DNA from: an uncultured Rothia sp.
Lineage (GTDB): Bacteria > Actinomycetota > Actinomycetes > Actinomycetales > Micrococcaceae
DNA length: 14,610 nucleotides
Assembly: GCF_937976295.1 (NCBI RefSeq)
Contig: NZ_CALJRY010000271.1
Location: forward strand, 1 to 14,610
Reading direction: 5' to 3'
The notes under the pieces are model-generated. The model was not told where the DNA came from. It was given only the letters and a program-made list of their open reading frames with translations, and did no database searches. The position numbers and the translations under genes were made by a program. The number at the start of each line of letters is the position of its first letter. The stretch's first letter is position 1. Of this stretch, positions 1-7,082 are shown one piece after another.

Positions 1-1
1 G

Positions 2-199
2 TGGGTGCAAGTCTTTGCCCCCATCGGGGCACAGCATGGGGCAGGCTATGAGGCTGCGCAAGGTGTGGTTAACGCCCTGCAGGCCGCCAAGCATCCGAAC
101 GTGTGGCTTCATAACATCGGTCTACGGGAAGTGGATTCCAGCGGTGCGTTTCAACAGATCAACGTCACTGCGATTTTTGAATATGATGAGGTGATGTAA
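2..199 (+). CDS. Phage tail terminator protein, C-terminal part (gene truncated by window start)
   Basis: Only the last 65 codons are present; the frame is already open at base 2 and reads through to TAA at 197-199. A GTG at 5-7 could be called as a start, but the family is about twice this length, so I treat it as internal. The pattern resembles DUF4128 / gpU-like tail terminators: a strand ending in VQVFAPIGAQHGAGYE, a helix with a run of small residues, then a final strand with QINVTAIFEYDE. Members of this family form a hexameric ring that stops tail tube growth at the length set by the tape measure and provides the surface that docks to the head. The position directly upstream of the tube protein gene is the usual one. 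Family assignment is by recalled pattern, not by a search. Confidence 0.72.
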   Translation, partial: WVQVFAPIGAQHGAGYEAAQGVVNALQAAKHPNVWLHNIGLREVDSSGAFQQINVTAIFEYDEVM

Positions 200-200
200 G

Positions 201-1778
201 ATGGCCACGTGCAAGACTTACAAAATTGACAGCAACGTCACGGGGCTGTCCTACGCGGAAGAGGAATGCCCGACGCTGCTGCCGGATACCCCGACGTGGT
301 ACCCGCTGGAGCCGAACAGTTACAACGACTTCGGCGGTCAGATTACCACACTGGCGCGCAACCCCATCAACCCCACGCGGCAGCGCAAGAAGGGCGTGAC
401 CACCGACCTGGAGGCCAGCGGCGGCTTCCAGCAGGACTTCACCTTCTACAACACTGAGCGCCTGATGAAGGGGTTCATATTCACGGACGGCCGCATCCGG
501 GCCAGTAACCGCAACGTCAGTTTCCACGGCCGCGTGGTGGTGGGCACCACGACCGCAACGGAAATCAACTTCAGCGGCACCTTCGGTACCAACAATGTCA
601 AACCGGGCTACATGATGGCCCTCGAGGGCATGGGGGACAGCCGAAACAACGTGTGCGTCCCGGTCAAGACGTACACGCAGAGCGGCAACACGTGCAAGGT
701 GGAGCTCTATGCCGCCTCGCTGCAAGCCAGCACCGCAGACGTGAACCAGAATGCCCGCGTCTACTTCTGTGGCTATCGCTTTGCCCCTGGCGAAATGGAA
801 CTGGTGGCCACGGCCAACGGGCAGCAGGAGCTGAACCGCAAGACCATTGCCACGGACCTCACCACGCTGCCCATTTCCGCCGGCGACTGGGTCTACCTCG
901 GTGACGACACTGCGGCCAACCATTACGGGGAGAAGAAGCGGGGCTTCGGGCGCATCGCGTGGATCACGGCCGGCACCATCCGCTTCGATAAATGGACGTG
1001 GGAAACCGCAGGCGCGGCGGCCGCGTTTGCTGGCGTCAACTGCACCCTGTATTGGGGTGACACGCTGAAGAACGAGGCTGATCCCAACAAGGTGAAGCGC
1101 TTCACGTACACCCTGGAACGCCGGCTGGGGCGGGACGCCGACGGCGAAATGTCCGAGCTGCTGCGGGGTGCCGTGCCCAACGAGTTCACCCTCAACATTG
1201 CCCAGGCAGACAAGATCACCGCCGACATGACCTTCGTGGCCGCGGACTTTACTCAGCGTGACGGCAAGACCGGCATCATGGGCGGCACCCGCGAGACGCT
1301 GGAGGTGGGCAGCGCGTTCAACACGTCCAGCGACTTCAACCGCATCAAGCTCAGCACCGTGGACGAACTGGGCAAGCCCAGCGATGAGCCGCTGTTCGCG
1401 TTCGCTACGGAGCTGAGCGTCAGCATCAAGAACAACGTCAGCCCGGTCAAGGCCGTGGGCGTGCTGGGGGCGCTGGACACGAGCGCGGGCACGTTCGAGG
1501 TGGGCGGGAACATGACCGTGTACTTTGCGAACGTGGAGGCCACCCGGGCCATTCGCAACAATACCGGCGTGACGCTTGACATCATTATGCTGAAAGATGG
1601 CAAAGCGGTTATCATTGATATTCCGTTGCTGACGCTGGGCAACGGCCGTATCAACATTGAACAGGACCAAGCCATCACGGTACCGCTGGAAATCAACGCC
1701 GCAGAAAGCTCCTTCGGGCACACGCTCTGCATGCAATGGTTCCACTGGCTGCCGAAAGCCGCTTTCGCACAGAAATGA
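201..1778 (+). CDS. Major tail tube protein (two-lobed, Phage_tube_2-like)
   Basis: A 525-residue protein starting at ATG 201, one base after the previous stop, with a GAGG Shine-Dalgarno at 188-191. It should polymerise as stacked rings to form the tail tube. Residues about 60-90 hold an ASGGFQQDFTFYNTERLMKG segment typical of the N-terminal tube fold. Around 302-308 a YTLERRL-type strand leads the C-terminal fold. Residues about 430-520 (GTFEVGGNMTVYFANVEA, then alternating hydrophobic strands with IDIPLLTLGNG) match the last strands of tube_2-type proteins. The middle (about 100-300) is extra beta-rich sequence, making this protein roughly 1.5 to 2 times the size of a simple lambda V or HK97-type tube subunit. 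Position between terminator and chaperones supports the role. The tube assignment is fairly sure; the two-lobed reading is inference. Confidence 0.85.
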   Translation: MATCKTYKIDSNVTGLSYAEEECPTLLPDTPTWYPLEPNSYNDFGGQITTLARNPINPTRQRKKGVTTDLEASGGFQQDFTFYNTERLMKGFIFTDGRIRASNRNVSFHGRVVVGTTTATEINFSGTFGTNNVKPGYMMALEGMGDSRNNVCVPVKTYTQSGNTCKVELYAASLQASTADVNQNARVYFCGYRFAPGEMELVATANGQQELNRKTIATDLTTLPISAGDWVYLGDDTAANHYGEKKRGFGRIAWITAGTIRFDKWTWETAGAAAAFAGVNCTLYWGDTLKNEADPNKVKRFTYTLERRLGRDADGEMSELLRGAVPNEFTLNIAQADKITADMTFVAADFTQRDGKTGIMGGTRETLEVGSAFNTSSDFNRIKLSTVDELGKPSDEPLFAFATELSVSIKNNVSPVKAVGVLGALDTSAGTFEVGGNMTVYFANVEATRAIRNNTGVTLDIIMLKDGKAVIIDIPLLTLGNGRINIEQDQAITVPLEINAAESSFGHTLCMQWFHWLPKAAFAQK

Positions 1779-2194
1779 ACCTCTACAAACAGTTCCAAAC
1801 TGACCGCCATCTGGAAACGGATGGCGTGGACGTGGTCTATGGAAAAAACTCCGCGGGTGAACCCATTACGTTCCGCATTGCCCGCAGCGGCGGTGCCAAC
1901 ACGGAGTACCGCCGGGTTCTGGACCTCAAGACTAAGCCGTATCGCCGCCAGCTGCAGAATGGTACTGTGGATGTGGCCATCCTGGAAGACTTGGTGCTGC
2001 AGACGTTTGCAGAGACTGTGGTCCTGGGCTGGAGTGGCGTGGAAGACGCTGAAGGCAACGCTCTGCCGTACAGCAAGGCGGCGGCGCTGAAGCTGATGCA
2101 AGACCTGCCCGAGCTGTACCAGGACTTGCTGGAGGTGAGCCAGCGCGCCAGCACCTTCCGCCAAGAGGAACGGGAAGCCGACGCAAAAAACTGA
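1775..2194 (+). CDS. Tail assembly chaperone, short form (lambda gpG-like)
   Basis: A 139-residue protein. I chose ATG 1775, which overlaps the tube protein stop as ATGA (1775-1778), over the in-frame ATG at 1736, because 1736 would add 13 residues lying wholly inside the tube gene. No clear Shine-Dalgarno precedes it, which fits translational coupling to the highly expressed tube gene. The protein is polar with a mixed alpha/beta start (NLYKQFQTDRHLETDGVDV) and a helical C-terminus (KLMQDLPELYQDLLEVSQR). I recognise it mainly by position between tube and tape measure and by the frameshift signal at its 3' end. In lambda the equivalent gpG coats the tape measure with gpGT and recruits tube subunits; it is not in the finished virion. 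The stop at 2192-2194 directly follows the slippery heptamer. Function is inferred from context with good confidence. Confidence 0.82.
   Translation: MNLYKQFQTDRHLETDGVDVVYGKNSAGEPITFRIARSGGANTEYRRVLDLKTKPYRRQLQNGTVDVAILEDLVLQTFAETVVLGWSGVEDAEGNALPYSKAAALKLMQDLPELYQDLLEVSQRASTFRQEEREADAKN
2185..2191 (+). promoter_or_regulatory. Programmed -1 ribosomal frameshift site (A AAA AAC)
   Basis: The zero frame reads GCA AAA AAC TGA at 2183-2194, so the bases at 2185-2191 form a canonical X XXY YYZ heptamer immediately before the stop codon. Slipping back one base moves AAA AAC to AAA AAA and avoids the stop. This is the class of signal known from many dsDNA phage tail chaperone pairs (lambda uses G GGA AAG). 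A downstream stem that could stimulate slipping is possible at 2197-2259. Confidence 0.85.
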
Positions 2195-2550
2195 TTGCGC
2201 TGCTGCTGTACAACCTGGAGGGCCGTGGGGCTACCCAAGAGGTAGTTCTGCGGCAGTGTGCCGCCCAGGGGCTGCCGGTACCGGAAGGTCTTGCAGCCCC
2301 TGAACTACGAATGGGCCTGGAGTTTCACTATTCGGCCTTCGCGGAGCTTACTACGTGCAGAGGGGCGGGGTACAATAGCGAAGGGCCTATCACGTGGCTC
2401 GCCATCCATGAATGGTGTGTGGTTAACGGTGTGTGGGGCGAGCAGCGTGAAGACGTGTTCCATTTTGTGCAGGTGATGGACGCGGCGTACCTGGAGCACA
2501 AGGCCAAGAAACTCCTGGCGGCGGCAGCGCAACATGGGAATCAACGCTAG
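2191..2550 (+). CDS. T domain of tail assembly chaperone, made as a -1 frameshift fusion (lambda GT-like)
   Basis: After a -1 slip at 2185-2191 the new frame begins with the CTG at 2191 and stays open to TAG at 2548-2550, giving 119 residues fused to the 139 of the short form, about 258 in total. The first ATG in this frame is only at 2311, and residues upstream of it look like real protein (LIALLLYNLEGRGATQEVVL), so it is better read as an extension than a separate gene. Its core resembles DUF1799-like T domains: ELTTCRGAG, then ITWLAIHEWC, then FVQVMDAAYLEHKAKK. In lambda the T part of gpGT attracts tube protein while the G part holds the tape measure. The last 17 bases overlap the start of the next gene. 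The open frame and heptamer are seen; the fusion and its role are inferred from the lambda system. Confidence 0.82.
   Translation: MIALLLYNLEGRGATQEVVLRQCAAQGLPVPEGLAAPELRMGLEFHYSAFAELTTCRGAGYNSEGPITWLAIHEWCVVNGVWGEQREDVFHFVQVMDAAYLEHKAKKLLAAAAQHGNQR
2197..2259 (+). promoter_or_regulatory. Possible stimulatory RNA stem downstream of the slippery site
   Basis: By eye, 2197-2205 (GCGCTGCTG) can pair with 2251-2259 (CGGCAGTGT) as nine pairs, three of them G-U, and the enclosed loop holds a second stem of CTACC (2231-2235) with GGTAG (2241-2245) around a five-base loop. The spacer to the heptamer would be five bases, within the usual range. GC-rich sequence forms such pairings easily, so this is a weak prediction. 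Confidence 0.3.
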
Positions 2551-2956
2551 ATTCTTCATCAAGAGACTCCTCAAGCGCAACGAGGAGGTACAGCAGGGCG
2601 TCCGCGACATCACTAAGAACATGGTGGCGGCCATGATGGACGAACTCGTGCCCGCTACCCCCATACGCACGGGGCGTGCCAGGCGGAACTGGCAGGTAAC
2701 GATGGGGGAACATGACGTGGTGGAATGGGCACCCCGCACGCCGCCGGAAAGGAACGCAGAGGTAGCGCTGGAAAATGCCCGGCGGCGCATTGATGCCTAC
2801 CACGACTTGAGCAAGCCGCTGGGGGTGCGCAACCCCATTCCTTACCTCACGCGGCTGAACGAGGGGTACAGCGCGCAGGCCCCCGCCGGGTTCATCCAGG
2901 ACGCCATCCTGCGTGCCCGCAGTGTGGTTAACAGAGGATTCAGGTTCCGACCATGA
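2534..2956 (+). CDS. HK97 gp10-like tail completion / neck protein
   Basis: A 140-residue protein starting at ATG 2534, inside the end of the T-domain frame (17-base overlap). No good Shine-Dalgarno is visible, so coupling is likely. The family signature of HK97 gp10-type proteins can be seen in order: a basic N-terminal helix, PATPIRTGRARRNWQVTMG at about residues 40-59 (usual form TPxDTGRxRxxW), a variable middle, then NPIPYLTRLNEGYSAQAPAG and a closing helix (about 100-130). Members act at the head-tail junction or as tail completion factors. The odd point is location: such genes usually sit upstream of the tail terminator, whereas here it separates the chaperones from the tape measure. 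It could have a different tail role in this phage. Family call is good; exact role is uncertain. Confidence 0.75.
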   Translation: MGINARFFIKRLLKRNEEVQQGVRDITKNMVAAMMDELVPATPIRTGRARRNWQVTMGEHDVVEWAPRTPPERNAEVALENARRRIDAYHDLSKPLGVRNPIPYLTRLNEGYSAQAPAGFIQDAILRARSVVNRGFRFRP

Positions 2957-5898
2957 GTGCAACCGAAACCCTAAACATACTGGTCAAGTCACAGGGCACG
3001 AAGACCGTTGCCCGCGACCTGATGGAAATTGGCGGGGCAGCAGAAAGGAGCTCGCGGCAGGTTGCGTTGCTGGAGGCGGCGCTGAAGCCGCTGGCATCCG
3101 TGCTGGCGGTGGGGCAGCTGGTGCGGTGGGCCAACGAGTGGCAGGTCGTGGCGGGTAAGATCCGCAGCGTGGCGGGCAGCGCCACGGCGGCCGGAGCGAC
3201 CATTGAGCAGCTGTACCAGGTGGCCATGAAGACGCACACGGGGCTCAGTGACGTGGCTGTTACCTACCAGCGGGTCGCGCTGGCTGCCAAGGATCTTGGC
3301 CGCAGCGGGCAGGACGCCATTGACTTTGTGGAAACCATCAACAAGGTGCTGGCGATCAACAAACTGACCGCCCAGGGGGCCAAGGGGGCGCTCCTGCAGC
3401 TCGGCCAGGCGTTAACCACAGGGGTGGTGAAGGCGGAAGAGTTCAACTCCGTGGTTGAAGGATTACCACAGGTGCTGCAGCTGGTGGCGGATAAGGTGCA
3501 GGGGGCCAACGGCAGCATCGGCCGCCTGCGGCAAATCATGCTTCAAGGGAAGCTGACTAGCAAAGAGTTCTGGGACGCCATTGCGGGCAGCAAGGATAAG
3601 GTGGACGCTGCGTTCAAGCGCACCACGGTGAGCATCGCGCAGGGCGTGCAGGACCTGCAGACCGGGTTCCTGAAGTTCGTAGGGACCATGGACGAGTTCC
3701 TGGGCATCAGCAACGCGGTAGGCCGCGCTCTGGGGTACATCGGGGCGCACATCAAGGAGCTCATGGCGGTGCTGGCCGGCGTGGCGGCGGGCCTTGCCGT
3801 GGCGTTCGCCCCTACCGCCATTGCCATCTTTACCACCCAAATCGGCCGCCTCATTGCCATCGTGCGTGCCGCCAACCTCGCTGCTGTGTTCGGTGCCATC
3901 GGTGCCGTGCTGTCTGCCCTCCCAGCTGTGGTTATCGGCGTGGTGACGGCCATGAGTCTGTTCGCGGACAAGATCAAGCTCACCACCAACGGACTGGTGA
4001 CGCTGGCGGACGTGTTCACCTATGTGTGGCAGGGCGGTCAGCGCGCAGCAGCAGCGTTCCTGGACTGGCTTACTCCCATGTGGCAATCCATCGCCGGCCT
4101 CTTCAGCCGTGGCATTGCCGCCGTGGGCAAGCTCTGGGACGAAGCCGCCCCGGAATGGCTCAAGCCCATCGGGGAGTTCTTTGAAGGGGCGGGCAGCGGG
4201 CTGAAGGGGTTTACGGTGGGCACGGCGCGGGTGCTGGACCGGGTGGTGGCGCTGTGGCGGGGCGCGTTCGGTGCCATCACGCAATACTTCGTTACCCTCA
4301 TTGACCTGTGGAAGGACATCTTCGGGCGCATCGGTAACTTTGCGCAGAACACAGCAGCGGAAATCGCCAACAGCTTCCTTCGCGCCATGAACAACCTGAA
4401 CAGCAAGATCGGCGTGGACAAGCGCTTCGAGCTGTTCAGCCCGGAGCAGTTCAAGACCAACGACGAGCTCTGGAAGAACCTGGGGGCGGACATTGCCAAG
4501 GCGGCCGTGGATGGGTACAACAGCCAGGGCAAGGCGCTGGAAAAGGCGGTGCTGGGCGGGTGGCAGGAAATTGAAGCCATCGGCCGCAGGCGCATCCTGG
4601 CCGCACGCCGGCAGCGTGCCCAGGAGGCCATGGAACTGTCCGCCAAGAGCCCGGCCATTCCGCCCCTCCTGAACACGAAGCAGACCAAGCCCAAGAAGAG
4701 CGAAGCGGAGAAGGAGCGGGAACGGTGGGCGCAGCTGCTGGACCAGCTGGACCCGGTGCTGGCGGCGCAACGGAAGTACGCAGAGGGGCAGGCCCTCATT
4801 AACGAGTACGTCAAGAAGGGCACGGATGACCACACCAGGTACACCGCCGCCCTGCACAACCTGTACAAGGATCAGCTGACGCCGCTCGCCAAGATCCAGG
4901 AGGACATGCAGAAGCAGACCTCCCTGCTGAAGCTGAACTCCCAGGACCGCGAGGTCCAGAGCAAGCTCATGGAGTATCAGCAGCAGCTGCAGAAGGCGGG
5001 GGTGGCGCTGACCAAAGAGCAGACGCAAGAGCTGGGCAAACAGGTGCGGGCCATGGAGGAGCTGGCCGAGCTGTCCAAGACAATGGACACGCTGCGGCAG
5101 GATAGCTTCGGTGGCCAGCAGCGCCAGGCAGCCACCATGGTGCAGGCGCTGAGTGAGCTGCGCAGCAAGGATGCCGCCGGGTTCACGCGCAGGGACCTCA
5201 CCCAAGCCATGAACGACCTGTTCAAGGTTGACACCCCGGACACGTTCCAGAACCAGATTGACCAGACTCAGGCCCTGTTTGAAACCATCCAGAAAATGCG
5301 GGATGCGGACCTGATTTCTTACGAGGCTTACCAGCAGGCCAAGGCCAGCGCAGCCAGGCGCGCCCACGACATTGAAATTGAACAGGCCAACACGCTGTAC
5401 AGCGAGATGGGCAACCTGATGCGCAGCAGAAGCAAGACGCTGTTTACCATGGGTAAGGCGGCGGCCGTTGCACAGGCCATCATTAACGCCAACGAGGCGG
5501 CTACGAAGGCATGGGCACAGGGTGGCATCTACGGCGCTGCCCTTGCCGCTGCCACGCTGGCCAGCGCCATGGTGCAGGTTAACAACATCCGTTCCCAGCA
5601 GCCAGGGTTCATGACGGGCGGCACATTTAAGGTTGGCGGCACCGGCGGCCCAGACAGCCAGATGGTAAGCTTCCGCGCCAGCCCGGGCGAGCGTGTCACT
5701 GTGGCCACTCCTGCGCAGGTGCGCAAGGGCACGTCCGCGGTCAACGAGGGACAGCAAAGCGCGCCTAACGTCACCGTCAACCCGCGCATTGTGAACGTGC
5801 TGGACCCGAGTCTTGTGGGTGATTACCTTGGCACGGCCCAGGGCGAGAAGACCATTGTGAACATCATGCAGCGTAATAAGGGCGTACTGGGGGTGTAA
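2953..5898 (+). CDS. Tape measure protein
   Basis: The 981-residue protein starts at ATG 2953, overlapping the previous stop as ATGA; weak GA-rich or CAGG sequence lies upstream. Residues about 50-230 form the conserved N-terminal tape measure domain (VAGKIRSVAG, then TYQRVALAAKDLGRSG, then ALTTGVVKAEEFNSVVEG). Strongly hydrophobic Ala/Val/Ile stretches lie at about 268-293 and 297-337 and could insert in the inner membrane during DNA entry. About 560-760 is charged, Gln/Lys/Glu-rich and likely coiled coil. About 830-880 is a second small-residue hydrophobic region, followed by a Gly-rich C-terminus (FMTGGTFKVGGTGGPDSQ) common at tape measure ends. It sets tail length: at the usual 0.15 nm per residue this predicts a tail of about 150 nm, before any processing. 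I see no lysozyme or peptidase motif. Confidence 0.95.
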   Translation: MSATETLNILVKSQGTKTVARDLMEIGGAAERSSRQVALLEAALKPLASVLAVGQLVRWANEWQVVAGKIRSVAGSATAAGATIEQLYQVAMKTHTGLSDVAVTYQRVALAAKDLGRSGQDAIDFVETINKVLAINKLTAQGAKGALLQLGQALTTGVVKAEEFNSVVEGLPQVLQLVADKVQGANGSIGRLRQIMLQGKLTSKEFWDAIAGSKDKVDAAFKRTTVSIAQGVQDLQTGFLKFVGTMDEFLGISNAVGRALGYIGAHIKELMAVLAGVAAGLAVAFAPTAIAIFTTQIGRLIAIVRAANLAAVFGAIGAVLSALPAVVIGVVTAMSLFADKIKLTTNGLVTLADVFTYVWQGGQRAAAAFLDWLTPMWQSIAGLFSRGIAAVGKLWDEAAPEWLKPIGEFFEGAGSGLKGFTVGTARVLDRVVALWRGAFGAITQYFVTLIDLWKDIFGRIGNFAQNTAAEIANSFLRAMNNLNSKIGVDKRFELFSPEQFKTNDELWKNLGADIAKAAVDGYNSQGKALEKAVLGGWQEIEAIGRRRILAARRQRAQEAMELSAKSPAIPPLLNTKQTKPKKSEAEKERERWAQLLDQLDPVLAAQRKYAEGQALINEYVKKGTDDHTRYTAALHNLYKDQLTPLAKIQEDMQKQTSLLKLNSQDREVQSKLMEYQQQLQKAGVALTKEQTQELGKQVRAMEELAELSKTMDTLRQDSFGGQQRQAATMVQALSELRSKDAAGFTRRDLTQAMNDLFKVDTPDTFQNQIDQTQALFETIQKMRDADLISYEAYQQAKASAARRAHDIEIEQANTLYSEMGNLMRSRSKTLFTMGKAAAVAQAIINANEAATKAWAQGGIYGAALAAATLASAMVQVNNIRSQQPGFMTGGTFKVGGTGGPDSQMVSFRASPGERVTVATPAQVRKGTSAVNEGQQSAPNVTVNPRIVNVLDPSLVGDYLGTAQGEKTIVNIMQRNKGVLGV

Positions 5899-5900
5899 CT

Positions 5901-7076
5901 GTGGCCATCACATGGACGCTGGTGCCGGAGTGGGAGTTCCAGGAGGTACTGGAATGGAAAACCGACATTATCCAGAGCTACAGCTGGGAGCAGCGCATAG
6001 CGTTGCGGCAGCGTCCACGCCGCACGCTGCGCTACGACTTTGAAGCGAACAACGCAGATTACATTTCCTACGCCAATCTGATCGGGAACAACCCGGCCAC
6101 CACCTTCTTCGTCGGGGATTACACCCAGATAGACTGGGCCATGTACGAAGAGGGGAAATGGATTAAGAACCCCGTGCGGCAGTGGGCCGGCACCAAGACC
6201 ATGGTCTTGACCAACAATCAGGGGCTGTGGGACGTCGGGGAGTTCACCGCCACCAAATTGGGCGGCTCGATATGGATGCTGCGCAGCGAGGTGAACAGCC
6301 TGTGGGCGGGGATGCGGCCCCAGCGCGTGATAATGGCCCCCACTGTGGCCACTCGTTTAAGTGAGCCGCTGCGCATCACCACCTACGATAACCACAGGGT
6401 GACATTCTCGGCATCGTTCTTTCTGTTCGAGATTCCTGCCTTCTGGACCGGCACTCCTTCCTACGATCAGCTGTCGGGCGGCACCACGACGGGGTATGTG
6501 CTGCACCACCGCCACCATTACACCGGCAACAGCAGTTCCACATGGTCGCGCAACGTCATTACTCTCGACAACGAGATTGAGCCGCAGTACATTAGCCCCA
6601 AGACCAAGTGGAAGACCTACAAATACAATTTCAGCCTTCGCTTCAAGGTGGGCTTTGAGCTGGAACAGTTCTTCTACTTCCTGGAAGCCATCAAGGGGCG
6701 CTGCAAGTTCTTCTACCTCCCCATCTGGGGTGCCGCGCTGAAGCCGAAGAGCGGCATCGTGGCAGGGCAGAACAGCATGACGGTGGAATGGTTCAGCAAC
6801 GTCAACGAGAACCTGAGCGGCAAATGGGTTGCCATCGAGTACCAAAGCCGCTGCACCACGCAGATGCTCTACGCGAAGATCAGCGGCATCGGTGTCAACG
6901 GTGTGAACATGCAGATAAGCTTCACAGAGCCGTTGACGGACACGGTGCCCGTGGAGCGTATACGCTCTGTGGTCTTTATCAACAAGGTGCGACTTGATAG
7001 TGATACCGTTACAATTACGTATCACGCAGACCGCAGCGCCACGGTTGAAATGGTATGCGTCAACGTCAATGAGTAA
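5901..7076 (+). CDS. Dit-like / distal tail protein, apparently an internal tandem duplication
   Basis: A 391-residue protein starting at GTG 5901, two bases after the tape measure stop, with a GGGGG-type Shine-Dalgarno at 5889-5893. The slot after the tape measure is where lambda gpM or a Dit ring protein lies, and the protein is beta- and aromatic-rich as such ring proteins are. It seems to contain two similar halves. Residues about 40-76 (RRTLRYDFEANNADY onward) parallel 238-277 (YKYNFSLRFKVGFELEQFFY onward), each a strand, a helix and a strand. Near the end of each half, a strand with RITTYDNHRVTF matches one with TITYHADRSATVEM. I infer two ring-type modules forming the collar between tube and tip hub. 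I cannot tie it to one named family, so the Dit-like call rests on position and architecture. Confidence 0.62.
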   Translation: MAITWTLVPEWEFQEVLEWKTDIIQSYSWEQRIALRQRPRRTLRYDFEANNADYISYANLIGNNPATTFFVGDYTQIDWAMYEEGKWIKNPVRQWAGTKTMVLTNNQGLWDVGEFTATKLGGSIWMLRSEVNSLWAGMRPQRVIMAPTVATRLSEPLRITTYDNHRVTFSASFFLFEIPAFWTGTPSYDQLSGGTTTGYVLHHRHHYTGNSSSTWSRNVITLDNEIEPQYISPKTKWKTYKYNFSLRFKVGFELEQFFYFLEAIKGRCKFFYLPIWGAALKPKSGIVAGQNSMTVEWFSNVNENLSGKWVAIEYQSRCTTQMLYAKISGIGVNGVNMQISFTEPLTDTVPVERIRSVVFINKVRLDSDTVTITYHADRSATVEMVCVNVNE

Positions 7077-7082
7077 CCGCAC

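Noticed and set aside
165..1745. Long minus-strand open frame (526 codons) opposite the tube protein gene
   Set aside because: It lies antiphase to a clear tail gene, has low-complexity His/Arg/Val/Gly-rich sequence typical of reverse-strand shadows in GC-rich DNA, and has no recognisable domain.
1736..1774. Upstream ATG at 1736 as the start of the chaperone gene
   Set aside because: It would add 13 residues encoded entirely within the tube gene. The ATGA overlap at 1775-1778 gives a normal coupled start.
2258..2476. Plus-strand 72-codon frame in the T-domain region
   Set aside because: It overlaps the better supported -1 extension, has a basic low-complexity composition and no domain.
3463..5757. 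Minus-strand open frame of 764 codons opposite the tape measure gene
   Set aside because: The same shadow effect: Leu/His/Arg/Gly-rich, no domain, and the plus-strand tape measure explains the whole region.
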